Of a stretch of DNA of 64,000 bases, positions 35,799 to 48,494 are shown piece after piece. The stretch lies in assembly GCA_018340805.1 (NCBI GenBank), contig JACMZG010001911.1:52165657-52229656 (forward strand), written 5' to 3'. This DNA comes from Microvelia longipes (lineage: Eukaryota > Arthropoda > Insecta > Hemiptera > Veliidae). The first letter of the stretch is position 1, and each line of letters starts with the position of its first letter. The notes under the pieces are model-generated. The model did no database searches and had not been told where the DNA came from. It saw only the letters and a program-made list of their open reading frames with translations. Both the position numbers and the translations under genes were made by a program.

Positions 35799-36869
35799 AT
35801 ATTTATTTATTTATGCGTTACTGTTTGTTGTTAATTTAAGATAAATTATCATGTTTACTTTTGTTAATTAAAGCAATGACTTGATGAAATTATTAATTTA
35901 CAATAGATCCAATAACAATACAAATGTTATTTTTTAAGACAACACTAAAATTTAGGAAATGTATAACAATATTTAATTGGTATAATATTTTTGTACGTAT
36001 GGAGGGACAAAAGAATTTTTAGAATTGTTTTGATGAATTGTTATCTAAGAACGATCACTTAAAATAGATACATAATAGAGGCAAAAATTTGGTCGTACTC
36101 GTGAGTTATATGACGAAGGCATTCAATGTTAGAGAATCTTTGAGTTTAGTTTATGGTTTTATTGTGATAAATAATTAGGGATTATACCTATAAATTAAAT
36201 ACTGGTCTCAGTAAAAGTAGACTATATAAAACTTTAAACTTTTTTCCTGACACATGCCAACTTGCGAATTATAGAATGAAGCTAGTTTTATTCCTAGTCT
36301 GCAGTCAAAGTTTTCTTTGTAACAACCCTTTCGACCCACATTTCCACTACTTTTTAGGCCTCAGAAGATAACAAAGATAAGCGGATCATGAACATCGTCA
36401 TAGGATGGGACCAAAGACTTGTACAATGGGAGTGTCGCGCTGCCTATTTAACGAAGTAACCCTCTTCACGTAACAAAACGTGTACAAAGGAAATACGCTT
36501 CTTATTTAACGTGGTGAACCCTTTGAAGTGTAACATATGGTTCATCAAAAGCTCACTTTATATTTTAGGTACTAACAGCGCATGATTTTATGTATAGACA
36601 AAACTTACCTCCTATTACTGGTTATAATTTAAATTGTGAGAATAGAACTAATAAAACTGCGTACGCTCTGCGGTCATTGTCACAAAGATTTAGGTCTTCC
36701 GGTTGTGATCGTGTCAATGGGCATGATGAATCCAACGTTTTGCCTATACAGTGGGAGGCATCTTCAGGGATGCCAGACATCATGGATGAAAACACCAAGC
36801 TCCAATAAATCTAAATTAAAGATTGTAGAAAAGGCTTGTTTTATTATGCAATAGAAGAACCAACAAATT
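35796..36869. other. Intergenic, unclassified
   Basis: Two overlapping 72-codon frames around 36590-36854 have a more balanced base composition than the surroundings, but I recognise no family. An imperfect extra copy of the next hairpin's left arm is at 36822-36862. Confidence 0.4.
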
Positions 36870-36929
36870 GAAGATTGTAGAAGAAGGTTGTTCTATTATG
36901 CAATAGAACAACCCTCTTCTCCAATCTTC
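36870..36929. other. Long imperfect hairpin, 28 bp arms and 4 bp loop
   Basis: Left arm GAAGATTGTAGAAGAAGGTT plus GTTCTATT, loop ATGC, right arm AATAGAACAACC with TCTTCT and CAATCTTC; three mismatches. miRNA-precursor-like in size, but may equally be a foldback repeat. Confidence 0.85.
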
Positions 36930-37765
36930 AGTTCAGTTTTTTTTATCAGTATGTAGAGTAGAAGCGAAACGTCTGATTCATCATCTAAAAGTCGCAGTCA
37001 CCTCCAGAAGACCTATATTTAAATAGTTCCAGTAACATGCCCTGTAGAACTGTAACCTGTAATGGAAAATAAGTTTGTCACTAGTCCCTAAAATAGTTCT
37101 GGGTTCAATATATTAGCCATCTCCTTTATGCATACCTTTGGGTTTGGTTAGTCTGATAAAACCAATATCGGAGTCTGTACACTCCAAATATATTGTGATT
37201 TAGTGTGTGATACCTTATTACTCCACACATCTTATATCAGCTGGTTGTACACTAATTAGTAGCTTGATTTTCTTTAGCTTGAGGTTCAGTACCTTAGATC
37301 CAACATGGTTCATATTTATGAAACCATTAACCGAATCTAAATAACTAGTTCAGCAAAAGAGTAATAACAAGAAAAAAAACGTTTCAGGTTCAGTGATCTA
37401 AAGATAACAATCATGCATATCCCAACTCCACATTTTTACTCATTTATTTAATATAACTTTTTTAAAATATATATTTTTCAAATTTTTTATCAATTTATAT
37501 TCTCTAAAGATTTATCTATGTATTTTAAATTTATTTATATCAAGAGTCATTTTAATCACTTTAAGTACTTGTGTATGAATTTACGCGTCCTCTGATCCTC
37601 CTGGTTTATGTATTGAACCTCCCCATCTGAAACAAAGGTTGATTACATGTTTAAAGGAAAAATAATTACAGTAAAAAATTGTATTGAAGTCAGGGTTTAG
37701 AATGGCTGAGGGGTGTAAGGCGTATCGCTTTACAACCTTTCAGCTTGCCTCCCCCGGCCGGGAAC

Positions 37766-37908
37766 GTTATCTGGATGCTATGGTTATCCAGGTCAAGACG
37801 TTATCTTGATGTTATTGTTATCCTGGTCAGGACGTAATCTGGACGCTATAGTTATTTCGGCTAGGACCTTATCTGGTTGTTACAGTTGTCCCGGTCAGGA
37901 AGTTATCT
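37766..37908 (+). repeat. 34 bp minisatellite, 4 diverged units
   Basis: Units start GTTATCTGG at 37766, 37800, 37834, 37868 and 37902 with an exact 34 bp period and a GGTCAGGAC-type end. Confidence 0.92.
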
Positions 37909-39885
37909 GTTCCACTTTTTTCAGCTGCACAAGGTGTGCAAATAGTGATCTAGACCCTTTAAGAAGTACAGTAACTAAGGCCCCAAATGAGTGGGCTACT
38001 TACTAGGGTATGAACATTAGGTTTCCCTCTGTCTCTACAATCTCAATCTGTATAGAAATCTTTAATTGTTTGCTTAAATACTTTTTCTACAAGTGATGCA
38101 GCTATGTGGTTACATGAGCACGTAGTAGTTATCTACACAAAACGAAGGGAAAAAGGGTTTTTCCTATCAAAGTCTTTTTTCATAGTAAGAGAAAACTTAT
38201 TTTGATCTAGCGGCTGTAAGACCGACGTACTTTCAACGCAGGATTGTATTTAGTGTGTTTCAACAGGACTGAATGAGTAATTCTGTTTTTAGGGTTCTTT
38301 AGATTCTAAAAACCGTGCATTAATGAAAAATATTCAGGGGTTTTTGATCTACTTATGCTTTCCGCTACTATGTGTCGTCAATTATTCTTTCTTTACTTTT
38401 TTTACAGAAAAATATTTCTCTAGCATAAATGTTGCTAAGGTTCTTACAAGAGAAGTAACTTCTCTTATAAGAACCATTTGAAGCCCGAACTTCCAATTTT
38501 TATAATTATTATTATTATGATTTAAACGAAAGAAAATTTAAGTCTTTCATCTATCATGGGTATCAACTATCATCAAACACTTAGCTTTTATTCAACAAAC
38601 TTTACTTATGAACTTTATACTTTTGTAAACTCTTTTAATTAAATCAAGAGTTTAATAAAAATTAAAAAAATAACCTGATGTAATATTAATTAAAACCACA
38701 CAACTTCCATTAGCAGTACGTTTATTCATAAAATAAGATAATCAAGAACATTAATAATGCACAGTAAAAAATAATAAATCTTGAAAAATCTCTTAAGTAA
38801 TGCCTCCTCTGTTTTTAACTATTTCTTCTAAGAAGTTTAACCATTGTAAGAGAGGTAGTCTGGTAATAAATGACTGATACGTGACCTGGTTAGCTTGCAA
38901 ACCTTGGTTCTGTGGTCAGGCAGAGGTAAGATTTGTCAAGCTGCGAAGGCACGTACTATTTATTTTTATCTTTATATCTTTAACTAGGAGTTAGTCTATT
39001 TTTATCTCTCTTAAATTATTTATTTTATGAGGACAAACTTTTACCATTATTTTTATTTCTTTTACGTTGAAATCGTTTAGTATGTAATATTATTATTAGA
39101 TTAGTTTTATATGCGTCGTCTCTAATCCTCTTCAGCTAGCTAAAAGAGCGCAACCTATGTGTGTTTTTATTTCTAGATAGTCCAAATCTCGTGGACTATC
39201 TTCCGAATGAATAGATATTTTTCAATCAAACTTGGTTCAAAAATCAGCCTTGAAAAAAACATGAACCCAATTTAAAACCAGGTTTATGACGGCATTAATT
39301 AGTAACAGAAAAACAGTGGTAATTAACCGGCACCTGAAATACGGTCAATAAAAAATAAATTTGCAGTATGGTGTAGTTTTTGATGTTTAAATGAAATCGG
39401 TCCGAAATCTTTCTTTCCGGAGAGTTTCTTGTTTGCCAATCTCCAGTCAACAGTATTTATCCGTTCCGACTCTTCAATAGTTTTGTGGCGTCTTCTGGTA
39501 AGGGTCTACATTATGTCCTGATAACAGGATAATACAAAGATTCGATCAAATATCTGTCATACATTCATATATTCTAAATATTAATGGTCATATAGCACTG
39601 ATACATGCATCGCCAAGTTAAATAACTTTACTTTGTTTCTATGCAAATCTAAAAATGACTCGCCGGCCTTTTGTTTTCTTTGCAAAGTTATGACCTTCAT
39701 ATTCTTCCTTTTTCTTTTATCCTAAAATAATTTTATAATTTTTCTAAAATGTCAACCGTTCTGTACTCGTTTACAAGATCAATTTACAGAATTACTTGTA
39801 TAATATCGATTACCGGTTGTTTCACGAAGCAAGAGGGTAAATTGAGATTTGTCCTGTATCTTGTGAATTTAACCCTTCTATTGTA
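37909..39885. other. Intergenic, nothing recognised
   Basis: An imperfect palindrome GGTTCTTACAAGAGAAGT/AACTTCTCTTATAAGAACC lies at 38439-38475. Confidence 0.5.
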
Positions 39886-40111
39886 TAACACACGGCTAAA
39901 GTCAATTGACAGCCCGCCAAAATCTCAATGCTTTCAATTCTCTTTTTTAACAAAAAAATCCCTACTCTGACAACACTGTAAGTCAGGTTATATTTTGAAT
40001 TTTATTAATAGACAGCTGGACTTCAGCTTCATAGTTGGCAATTCTTTCTAAGAAGAACAAAAAGAAAACGAAGAAACCATAAGAAGAACGAGAAGAACAG
40101 TTGTGATAAGA

Positions 40112-41557
40112 ATTCATTTTCTAAACAAAAGATTTTCCCCATGTATTAGCATAGGACAAATTTTTTAGGAGGTGTTTTTTAATATAATTTATTGTATTTA
40201 ACTCTTGAAATGTTATGAAATCGAAAGTTGGACATCTATATTTACGTTAGGAAAGAAAACAAGTGTGGTTTGTTCGATTTTTCCGAATAAAATACGGTAG
40301 TGAAATGTGACCTTTTTTTGTGCATTTTGGACTCTCCGTTTTTTGACTTTTTTTAATATAATTCATATTATTTAACTCTTGGAATGTTCTGAAATCGAAA
40401 GTTGGACATCTATATTATCGAAAAGAAACAAAATGAGTGAGGTTTAGTAGATTTTTCTGAAATAAATACGGTAGTAAAATCTAATGTTTTTGTTTACATT
40501 TTGCACTCGTTTGTTTCTGGTGTTTTTGTACTATTTTTGACTTCTTATTAAGATAATATCGTATATTATTGGTTTCAACGACAAAGGTAATTCGTTTATA
40601 CTGAAAGAAGTATGTATATCAGCATTTGTGGTATGGAATATTAGTAACTTTGTTGATAAGTTGCTCGAGTCACTTCTGTGCATTGATGCCGTGCATAATT
40701 TAAGTGAAATGTCAACATCTTCTATTCATTTGTATAATCTAGAAGACGTGCATGCTAGAATTTTGTTAATTAATAAAGGATGCATGGAGACATTGGCACA
40801 AGTTGAATCAACTTCATGCATAAATAATTACTGTTGTAAGATGTCAATGTCATTTACTCAATTTATGTTAAAAACCAAATAATCTGTCAATATATAACTG
40901 TGCAAGAGACACCTAGGAAATATAACAAGCAAAATGCAATACTACACCTGGGATTTGTTCCATCATTCAACATTTGTCTTCATTGATGGCTCTACATAAC
41001 GTCATGCCTCAAGTTTCGTCACGTTTAACTTATCAGGGTGCCGACGGAGCCTGAACTCACTGTAACCTTTGATTAAAATTCCAAAGAATATAATGTGAAG
41101 TATTTACTAGAGATGAGCGGTGCTCTCTTACCACCATCATGCTTGGTAAGCAAAACATGTATCATTTGATACTACCGAGTTTTGAAAAACATGAATACTC
41201 CACAATATAACTGATCGAGAGACACCTAGGAAATTTAACTTGCAAAATGCAATGCTACAAATTGTCTATGTTCATAAAATGATATTGTAATGTCAAACTT
41301 TATGACTCACAAACAACTGCGAAGCTATGCCCACCTCAAGAAAGTCAAGTTTCATCACGGTGAAGCCTTCACGAGCATCTGTTGCAACCTTCGTGCGACT
41401 GTAGTCAAACTATTTATTCTTAATTAGGATTTAAACTTGTATTAAACCTTTCTTTCATTGTTAAAATTTTATATTATAATAAAATTTAGTGAAATTGATT
41501 CTTTATTTTTTCTAATTCTCTACCACCTACACCAATTTGGGAGGTTTGTCATATAGG
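40112..41557 (+). repeat. Left arm of giant inverted repeat
   Basis: Runs from CTAAACAAAAGATTTTCCCC near 40120 to CACCAATTTGGGAGGTTTGT. Within it, CACCTAGGAAAT..AACNTGCAAAATGCAAT occurs twice (near 40907 and 41223). Confidence 0.95.
40628..40882 (+). CDS. Small hypothetical ORF in left arm (84 codons)
   Basis: Opened here by a GTG; the frame continues upstream with GNSFILKEVCISAF, so the real start is unclear. Contains IHLYNLEDVHARILLINKG and ends FMLKTK. An upstream phrase GFNDKGNSFILKE resembles the QGF..FI.KE opening of short proteins often found near arthropod mobile elements; this is only an impression. Cys- and Ser-rich, no known domain. Probably element-encoded or relic. Confidence 0.35.
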   Translation: MVWNISNFVDKLLESLLCIDAVHNLSEMSTSSIHLYNLEDVHARILLINKGCMETLAQVESTSCINNYCCKMSMSFTQFMLKTK

Positions 41558-41864
41558 TGCCTGGGCCACCCTAAATCTATAAGATCTGATATACCTTAGC
41601 TTGAGCTTTGTTCAGTCAAACACATACCTGACTGAGGTGTCCATCAGTGTCAAGGCAGACAGCATACAAATTTGTGATAATTATTTTGTTGTTAAAAATA
41701 GTTTTTCTTGTTTTTGAATCGAGAGAGGCATCACATGTGTGGTTCCCAGACTTCTCAGGATATATGAATGAATTTTCTTGTAAACCTCATTACCTCAAAT
41801 AGCTGATGCAATTTTAAACTTAACCAGCAAAAAGACTACAGCATTTGAATATTGTGTAAATAGT

Positions 41865-42114
41865 GTAATAGAATACTGCCTCCGTGGCCGAGGTTGTTAA
41901 GGCGATAGTCTTTACACTGACCTTTGACACCATCCCAGGTTACGTTCTCAGTTGATAGAAGATTATTGTTTAATATATTATCGCCAATTTTTGAATACAA
42001 TTTGAGCGTAACGGTTGCTACTACCACCCGTAGTGGTTCCCGCAGGGGTTATCACTGATGAGCTACAAGGCTCTAAACGGGCATTATTATTATTATTTTT
42101 AGGTAATAGAATAC
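41865..42114 (+). repeat. tRNA-derived SINE family A with 12 bp target-site duplication
   Basis: SINE body 41877-42102: head TGCCTCCGTGGCCGAGGTTG, 3' block GCTCTAAACGGGCATTATTA and T-rich tail. Flanking repeats GTAATAGAATAC at 41865-41876 and 42103-42114. It is absent from both arms, lying only in the loop. Confidence 0.95.
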
Positions 42115-42576
42115 CGTGTTTCTATTTGCGGGTATAGCAAATTTAATGAAACTTGAGATATGACTTCTAATGTAATTCACATTTATAGTTCATGGCACCT
42201 TCCTCTTTGCCAGGTTTTATTTATAAAGACTTCAATTATTGAGAGGGTATAATATCACAAACTACAAAATGACAATTACTGTATCCACAGAAGCTATCTG
42301 CATTTGATTACAGTAGGTATGACTGATCCTTTTTTCAGTCTAAATCTTTTTGTGGCAGAACATTATGAATTCTAGTAGCATCTAAAATTTCAATTTGATA
42401 ATTTTATATTGTTAGAAATGTGCAATACATAAAAAAAGTCTCAGAGGAAAATTGAGACGATTCCTCCAATTTTTATGTATGCATGATAAGCGAAAAATAG
42501 GGCAGATATCAATCATGAGTCTGTTTAAATTGTAGAAAAAAATTGAGTAGTCATGAGTCTGTGTTTTTGAACTCTA

Positions 42577-44017
42577 TATGACAAACCTCCCAAATTGGTG
42601 TAGGTGGTAGAGAAATTAGAATAAAATAAAAGAATCAATTTCACTAAATTTTATTATAATATAAAATTTTAACAATGAAAGAAAGGTTTAATACAAGTTT
42701 AAATCCTAATTAAGAATAAAATAGTTTGACTACAGTCGCACGAAGGTTGCAACAGATGCTCGTGAAGGCTTCACCGTGATGAAACTTGACTTTCTTGAGG
42801 TGGGCATAGCTTCGCAGTTGTTGTGAGTCATAAAGTTTGACATTACAATATCATTTTATGAACATAGACAATTTGTAGCATTGCATTTTGCAAGTTAAAT
42901 TTCCTAGGTGTCTCTCGATCAGTTATATTGTGGGAGTATTCATGTTTTTCAAAACTCGGTAGTATCAAATGATACATGTTTTGCTTACCAAGCATGATGG
43001 TGGTAAGAGAGCACCGCTCATCTCTAGTAAATACTTCACATTATATTCTTTGGAATTTTAATCAAAGGTTACAGTGAGTTCAGGCTCCGTCGGCACCCTG
43101 ATAAGTTAAACGTGACGAAACTTGAGGCATGACGTTATGTAGAGCCATCAATGAAGACAAATGTTGAATGATGGAACAAATCCCAGGTGTAGTATTGCAT
43201 TTTGCTTGTTATATTTCCTAGGTGTCTCTTGCACATATATTGACAGATTATTTGGTTTTTAACATAAATTGAGTAAATGACATTGACATCTTACAACAGT
43301 AATTATTTATGCATGAAGTTGATTCAACTTGTGCCAATGTCTCCATGCATCCTTTATTAATTAACAAAAATCTAGCATGCACGTCTTCTAGATTATACAA
43401 ATGAATAGAAGATGTTGACATTTCACTTAAATTATGCACGGCATCAATGCACAGAAGTGACTCGAGCAACTTATCAACAAAGTTACTAATATTCCATACC
43501 ACAAATGCTGATATACATACTTCTTTCAGTATAAACGAATTACCTTTGTCGTTGAAACCAATAATATACGATATTATCTTAATAAGAAGTCAAAAATAGT
43601 ACAAAAACACCAGAAACAAACGAGTGCAAAATGTAAACAAAAACATTAGATTTTACTACCGTATTTATTTCAGAAAAATCTACTAAACCTCACTCATTTT
43701 GTTTCTTTTCGATAATATAGATGTCCAACTTTCGATTTCAGAACATTCCAAGAGTTAAATAATATGAATTATATTAAAAAAGTCAAAAAACGGAGAGTCC
43801 AAAATGCACAAAAAAAGGTCACATTTCACTACCGTATTTTATTCGGAAAAATCGAACAAACCACACTTGTTTCTTTCCTAACGTAAATATAGATGTCCAA
43901 CTTTCGATTCATAACATTTCAAGAGTTAAATACAATAAATTATATTAAAAACACCTCCTAAAAAATTTGTCCTATGCTAATACATGGGGAAAATCTTTTG
44001 TTTAGAAAATGGTTCTT
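42577..44017 (-). repeat. Right arm of giant inverted repeat
   Basis: Mirror of the left arm, starting ATGACAAACCTCCCAAATTG and ending AAATCTTTTGTTTAG. Differences are scattered single bases and short indels. Confidence 0.95.
43248..43502 (-). CDS. Small hypothetical ORF in right arm (84 codons)
   Basis: The inverted counterpart of the ORF at 40628-40882, identical except for Phe in place of Ile in the HAR-LLINKG stretch. Preservation of the frame may reflect recent duplication or arm homogenisation rather than selection. Confidence 0.35.
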   Translation of the reverse strand: MVWNISNFVDKLLESLLCIDAVHNLSEMSTSSIHLYNLEDVHARFLLINKGCMETLAQVESTSCINNYCCKMSMSFTQFMLKTK

Positions 44018-44774
44018 ATCAGTAGGTTACACCAAACCGTACTGTGGTTATCTCTAGGTTACCCTTGTCCAGCTGTGGATTGTTTTTATTTGATATCGTA
44101 TTTTTTTATTTTTTAAAAATGATTTCTTTACATTTTAAGTAGGAATATTGTTGTATCTTTTAAAATTACCAACTAAGTGTTGTTTCAACTTAGTTCGGAA
44201 GTATGAATTAAGTGGAGTTGAAGTTGTTAATTACGAAATGCAATAGATCATAATAGTTCTATGATTAAAGCTCATTTGAATCGTCAGCAATAATTACTTA
44301 TTTTTTATAGATAGATTTTACTATTTTTACTGCAATATGCATTAAAAAGCACAATTGTTTACTATAAATGGCATAGTTTGATTACATAAATGACGTTTTA
44401 ATTTTGCATGATGTATTGCTCTTGACCAAAACCAACTGCTTTGTTGTGTCAAGTTTTTATAATTGAATGCGTATTGTTTCATATTATAAAAATAATACGA
44501 TACAATACGCAGATTGAACTGAAACAGATTTAAATGAAACGAAACGAACTCAAACAAATCAAAATGCACAATGAAGGAAATAAAAGCGACGCGAGGTCAC
44601 AAATGTTTACAACCAGTGTTGCCTTTTTATGATTTTATTTACAAAGAAGGTATACTTTTGTACCGAGGTTGGCATGAAGTGGAGAGGGAAGGGACGCGGC
44701 CGGTCTAAACCAATAGAATTCTTTTCCTCCCTCATTTTTTTGGCGCGCTGTCAACTGACATTAGCCGTGTGTTA

Positions 44775-45972
44775 TATAATAATATGAAATAATTTTTAAT
44801 AAGTCTCCAGTCTATAAATCCTTCGAAAGATGTAAATTCATTCAATTAACAAGGTGTTAAATACCCTTGCTATGTTTCAGCTCCCCTCTTAATTTCTAAT
44901 AAAGAAACCGTTTTAAAGCATATTTTTATTGACATCTTTTGTGGGCACGCCGCCAAGGAGAAGAAGCTGATGTTTGCCTCTCAATTTAATTAAGGCCCTT
45001 TATTGCCAACCTATTAACTTCACTTTAAAAACGTGAATGACCGTCTCCAACTAAAAAAGACATGACTTGGCGAGATAGAAAAGACGATTTCACAACTATT
45101 TTGGACCAAAGACTTGGCGCAAGTCTTTGGTAGGGTACTAGTAATATTCTGAAGTATTCCTCCTTTAATATTTGATAAAACTCGAATTTCAGAGAACTAG
45201 CGAAGTCAGTTTGAAGCTCCATATTCTTAAGCATCCAGTAAACCCCTTTATCGTAGGGTTGAGCGAGTCGGAGTTGAGATATACTACTTGAGGCTTTACG
45301 TATAATTTTATTCTGAGGACGAAAAGTCCGAAATTAAATGGAAAAGGTCTGGAGAACGCTGACTTCCATTATTTATGATAAATAAATGGTTATGACGTGA
45401 GTACTGTTTTGTTCATGTATAAAGTTTGTAATTAATGGTTACCTGCTCCTCGTGGATGGTTTTCCCTTGACATTTTCTTACTAATGAAGAAAGGGTTATT
45501 TCCGGATATATAAATAACACAACTCGTCAACAAATAGGTTCTTATTTGTTAGGTAAACAACCCCTTGCGTTTACAATAATTTAGTAAAATATACATTTAT
45601 CTAGCAGGTCCATTCTCATCTTAGTTTTATTTTTCATAGGCATCCCTTTATATTCATTTATCATTTAGTTCAATTATATTTTTAAGCTCCTATGAAATAT
45701 ATTTATAGCAAATAAAACATCCGTGAAAATACGTCTGTTCAAGAAGAATAATTTTCAATTTTAGCTAATAGTGTTTCATTAAATGATTGTAAATTTGTCT
45801 TGTTTTCAACTCAACAGTTTTAAATTACTTTAAGAATATTTGCATTCAAAATTGACATACAATGGTAAAATTACGGCGTGCACCATTGGCGTAGCAAAAA
45901 AATCATTACATTAATAGATAATTGCTTCTAGATTGCGAGTTTTCATAAAGGAAAAATAAGCTATATACTGAA
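44775..45972. other. Intergenic, nothing recognised
   Basis: A CTGAGGACGAAAAGTCCGAA stretch at about 45314 resembles the tail motif of the 5S-derived SINE, without the rest of that element. Confidence 0.45.
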
Positions 45973-46273
<301 letters not shown>

Positions 46274-46566
46274 CGTACGTACATACTTGTGGTAAAAGTA
46301 AAAGTACATGCTATTTAGTATGATGCTAATGTTGCTAAATAGTAACAATAAGTATTATTATATTATCCTATATTCTCATTTTTTAGAAGTATTTATAGTT
46401 AATGGATAATAAATTTAAACTAAAAGATACTTAATAACCAAATAAACACCTTAAACCAGAAATAAATACTTAAGACCTCAAAATTTGCAATTAAAAGTCA
46501 GTAAAATAATTATTATCATAGACCGACACCAAAAACAACCATCAACAAAGGAAAGCTACACAAAAA

Positions 46567-46815
46567 CAAAAAATCAGGTATGGGGTACCTAGGAATTTTT
46601 CCTCAGTACATTGAATTCACTATTCTCATCCTCACAACTTTGGACTCACTTCGCTCGTCCTCAGAAAACAAAAATCACCAAATTTATATCGCAACACGTC
46701 TTTGAACTCGCATCGCTTGTTCAATTCACTGCTTGACAGTAAATATATTCGTGTTATTTTCAAAGGTCACCCATCCAGGCACAGACCTCGCTCGATGCTA
46801 GTTGGAATTTTTTCC
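46567..46815 (-). repeat. 5S-derived composite SINE, 3' half
   Basis: Minus strand: 5S-like GCATCGAGCGAGGTCTGTGC, CTGGATGGGTGACC, then AACACGAATATATTTACTGT, the tail CTGAGGACGAGCGAAGTGAG and GTACCCCATACCTGATTTTT. It directly abuts a family C SINE. Confidence 0.8.
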
Positions 46816-47000
46816 GACATGCAGACCACCGCGCCAGAATTATATTGTAGTTATAAACATAAAATTAGTTTACTTATAATAAGTGATACAAAAATCATCG
46901 TCCCTATCAGGATTTGAACCCAGGTATCCTAGCTTTGAGTGCTCTCATCGACTTCGGGCCACTCTCATTGAACTCACGGGCCCAAAACATCGAAAATGAC
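46816..47000 (-). repeat. tRNA-like SINE family C
   Basis: Minus strand: CGGGCCCGTGAG-like start, GTGGCCCGAAGTCGATGAGA, GCTAGGATACCTGGGTTCAA (B box GGGTTCAAATCC), GGACGATGATTTTTGTATCA, CGCGGTGGTCTGCATGTC. Confidence 0.75.
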
Positions 47001-47574
47001 TCCCCTCTTGAAATGTGTTGTTTAGCAGCTGTATTTTAGGTTTTCTAGTATTGACTGATATTTTTTTGACTTTTTGCTCACTTCGGACTGGTTTTATTCG
47101 ATTCAGCACCCAAAAATACGTATAAAATGACACCCAACTCGAAATTAATTCTACTAAGCTTAATATGAATATGTTCTGTAAATTAATAACAAAAAATTCC
47201 ACTTCGTGTGGTTCCCACATACATGGTTGAGCATGTGTTTTCATTCTACAAGTTAAAAGTTACAATTTTTCACTGCATGCTAATAAGGATATGTTGTGTA
47301 AGTACAAATAAATTTCATTACGGGTTATTCTGGGATACCTTGTTACGTCGCAAAAACACTTATATCCTACAATGCAAGACATATTGTAGAAAGGGAACAC
47401 TTTATCCGAGACACATTTTATCCAGGGTACATTTCTCTCCAGTGCTATAAGGTTTTAATGAATTTGTAGAAAGTGAATATATAGAAAGAAAAAAAATATC
47501 CGAAGATATATTTTGGGTTTATATCATTATTTTATATTTTATATTTTTATAAAAAATAATATAAAATAATATCC

Positions 47575-47690
47575 GGGATTTCTTAAAAACATATGAAACG
47601 GATAAGTCAGGTGAAATCTCAGTTTACAATTTTTATTGCAAACACAATACTTCTCATATGTACCATAGGTATAAATGAGGAAAAGTAATA
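47575..47690 (-). repeat. 5S-derived composite SINE, head fragment
   Basis: ATATGAAACGGATAAGTCAG, TGCAAACACAATACTTCTCA and ACCATAGGTATAAATGAGGA, the inverted head. Confidence 0.75.
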
Positions 47691-48494
47691 AAACAACCAA
47701 ATACCAAGAAAATAAAGGTGTTAAAATTAAATAATAAATTATTCAAAACGAGATGACCCAATTTCAATTGTGTAGACCTGAAGAGGTTTGGTTATTTGAC
47801 GTTACCTGTGGTCGATTTTTCAAATAAAGATGTGGTTAGTTTGCATCGGGTTACAAGTTGTGGTTACTGGTGCTTTTAGTTTTAGTGGTTTTATTTAAAC
47901 GTTTAACAAACCTAAAATAAAATTAATTTATAAACTAAACAAAAAATTAAGAAATTAAATGTGAAAAATAAGTATAATTAGAAAATAAAATCTCAAGAGA
48001 AGGCAAACAAAGGAAAGGCAAAATATAAATTTTAGTTTTGATTATTGCCAATTTTCTCTTTCTTTTTATTAATGTACTTAATTCATAGTTATGCTGGGTA
48101 AGTACATTTTATAATTAATGCATTTTTCAAGGCAAAAAGTTATTCATAAGGGTATAAGGCATTGTAAATGTATGATAATTGAAATATAAAATTGAATATA
48201 TTTTATAATTCAAATATATGATAATTGATAATAATGTATGCAATATATGAATTGAACCAATGTTGATAGTAAAAAAACACTGCTATTGGACAAATTTGGG
48301 GCCATTTTTCAGATTTTAAAGGGCCTTTATGACCAAAATCAACAACCTGAAATGGCAAACCATCTGACTCTTTAGAAGAGAATCAAAGTAAATCGCTGTA
48401 AGGGATTAAATTTTTGGGGCTCGACTTTCATGTTTTTTGCTCTGAACTTTGTCTGACTTAAAATTAAAAAGGTTGTATTTACCACAAGTTGAAG
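47691..48494. other. AT-rich sequence downstream of rdgB
   Basis: Nothing recognised. Confidence 0.45.

Larger units (their letters stand above)
39886..44774. mobile_element. 4.9 kb TIR DNA transposon with giant internal palindrome
   Basis: Ends TAACACACGGCTAAAGTCAA at 39886 and, on the minus strand from 44774, TAACACACGGCTAATGTCAG; similarity extends about 36 bp to a CGCCAAAA block, and TA flanks both ends. Inside, the left arm 40112-41557 is repeated in inverse orientation at 42577-44017 (about 1.44 kb each, near-identical), around a 1.0 kb loop. The loop carries a family A SINE inserted later. An 84-codon frame occurs once in each arm. No transposase motif (DDE/D) was recognised, so the element looks non-autonomous. 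Confidence 0.9.

Noticed and set aside
36590..36854. Possible exon with a CGHCH motif
   Set aside because: Two overlapping frames, no matching splice partners or recognised family.
40628..40882. Transposase of the palindromic element
   Set aside because: The 84-codon frame has no DDE/D triad or DNA-binding motif that I can see.
45310..45335. Hammerhead ribozyme (CTGAGGA ... GAAA)
   Set aside because: The bases needed for the CTGANGA core are used up by the GGAC/GTCC stem, and no flanking stems I and III are evident; the motif is a relic of the SINE tail.
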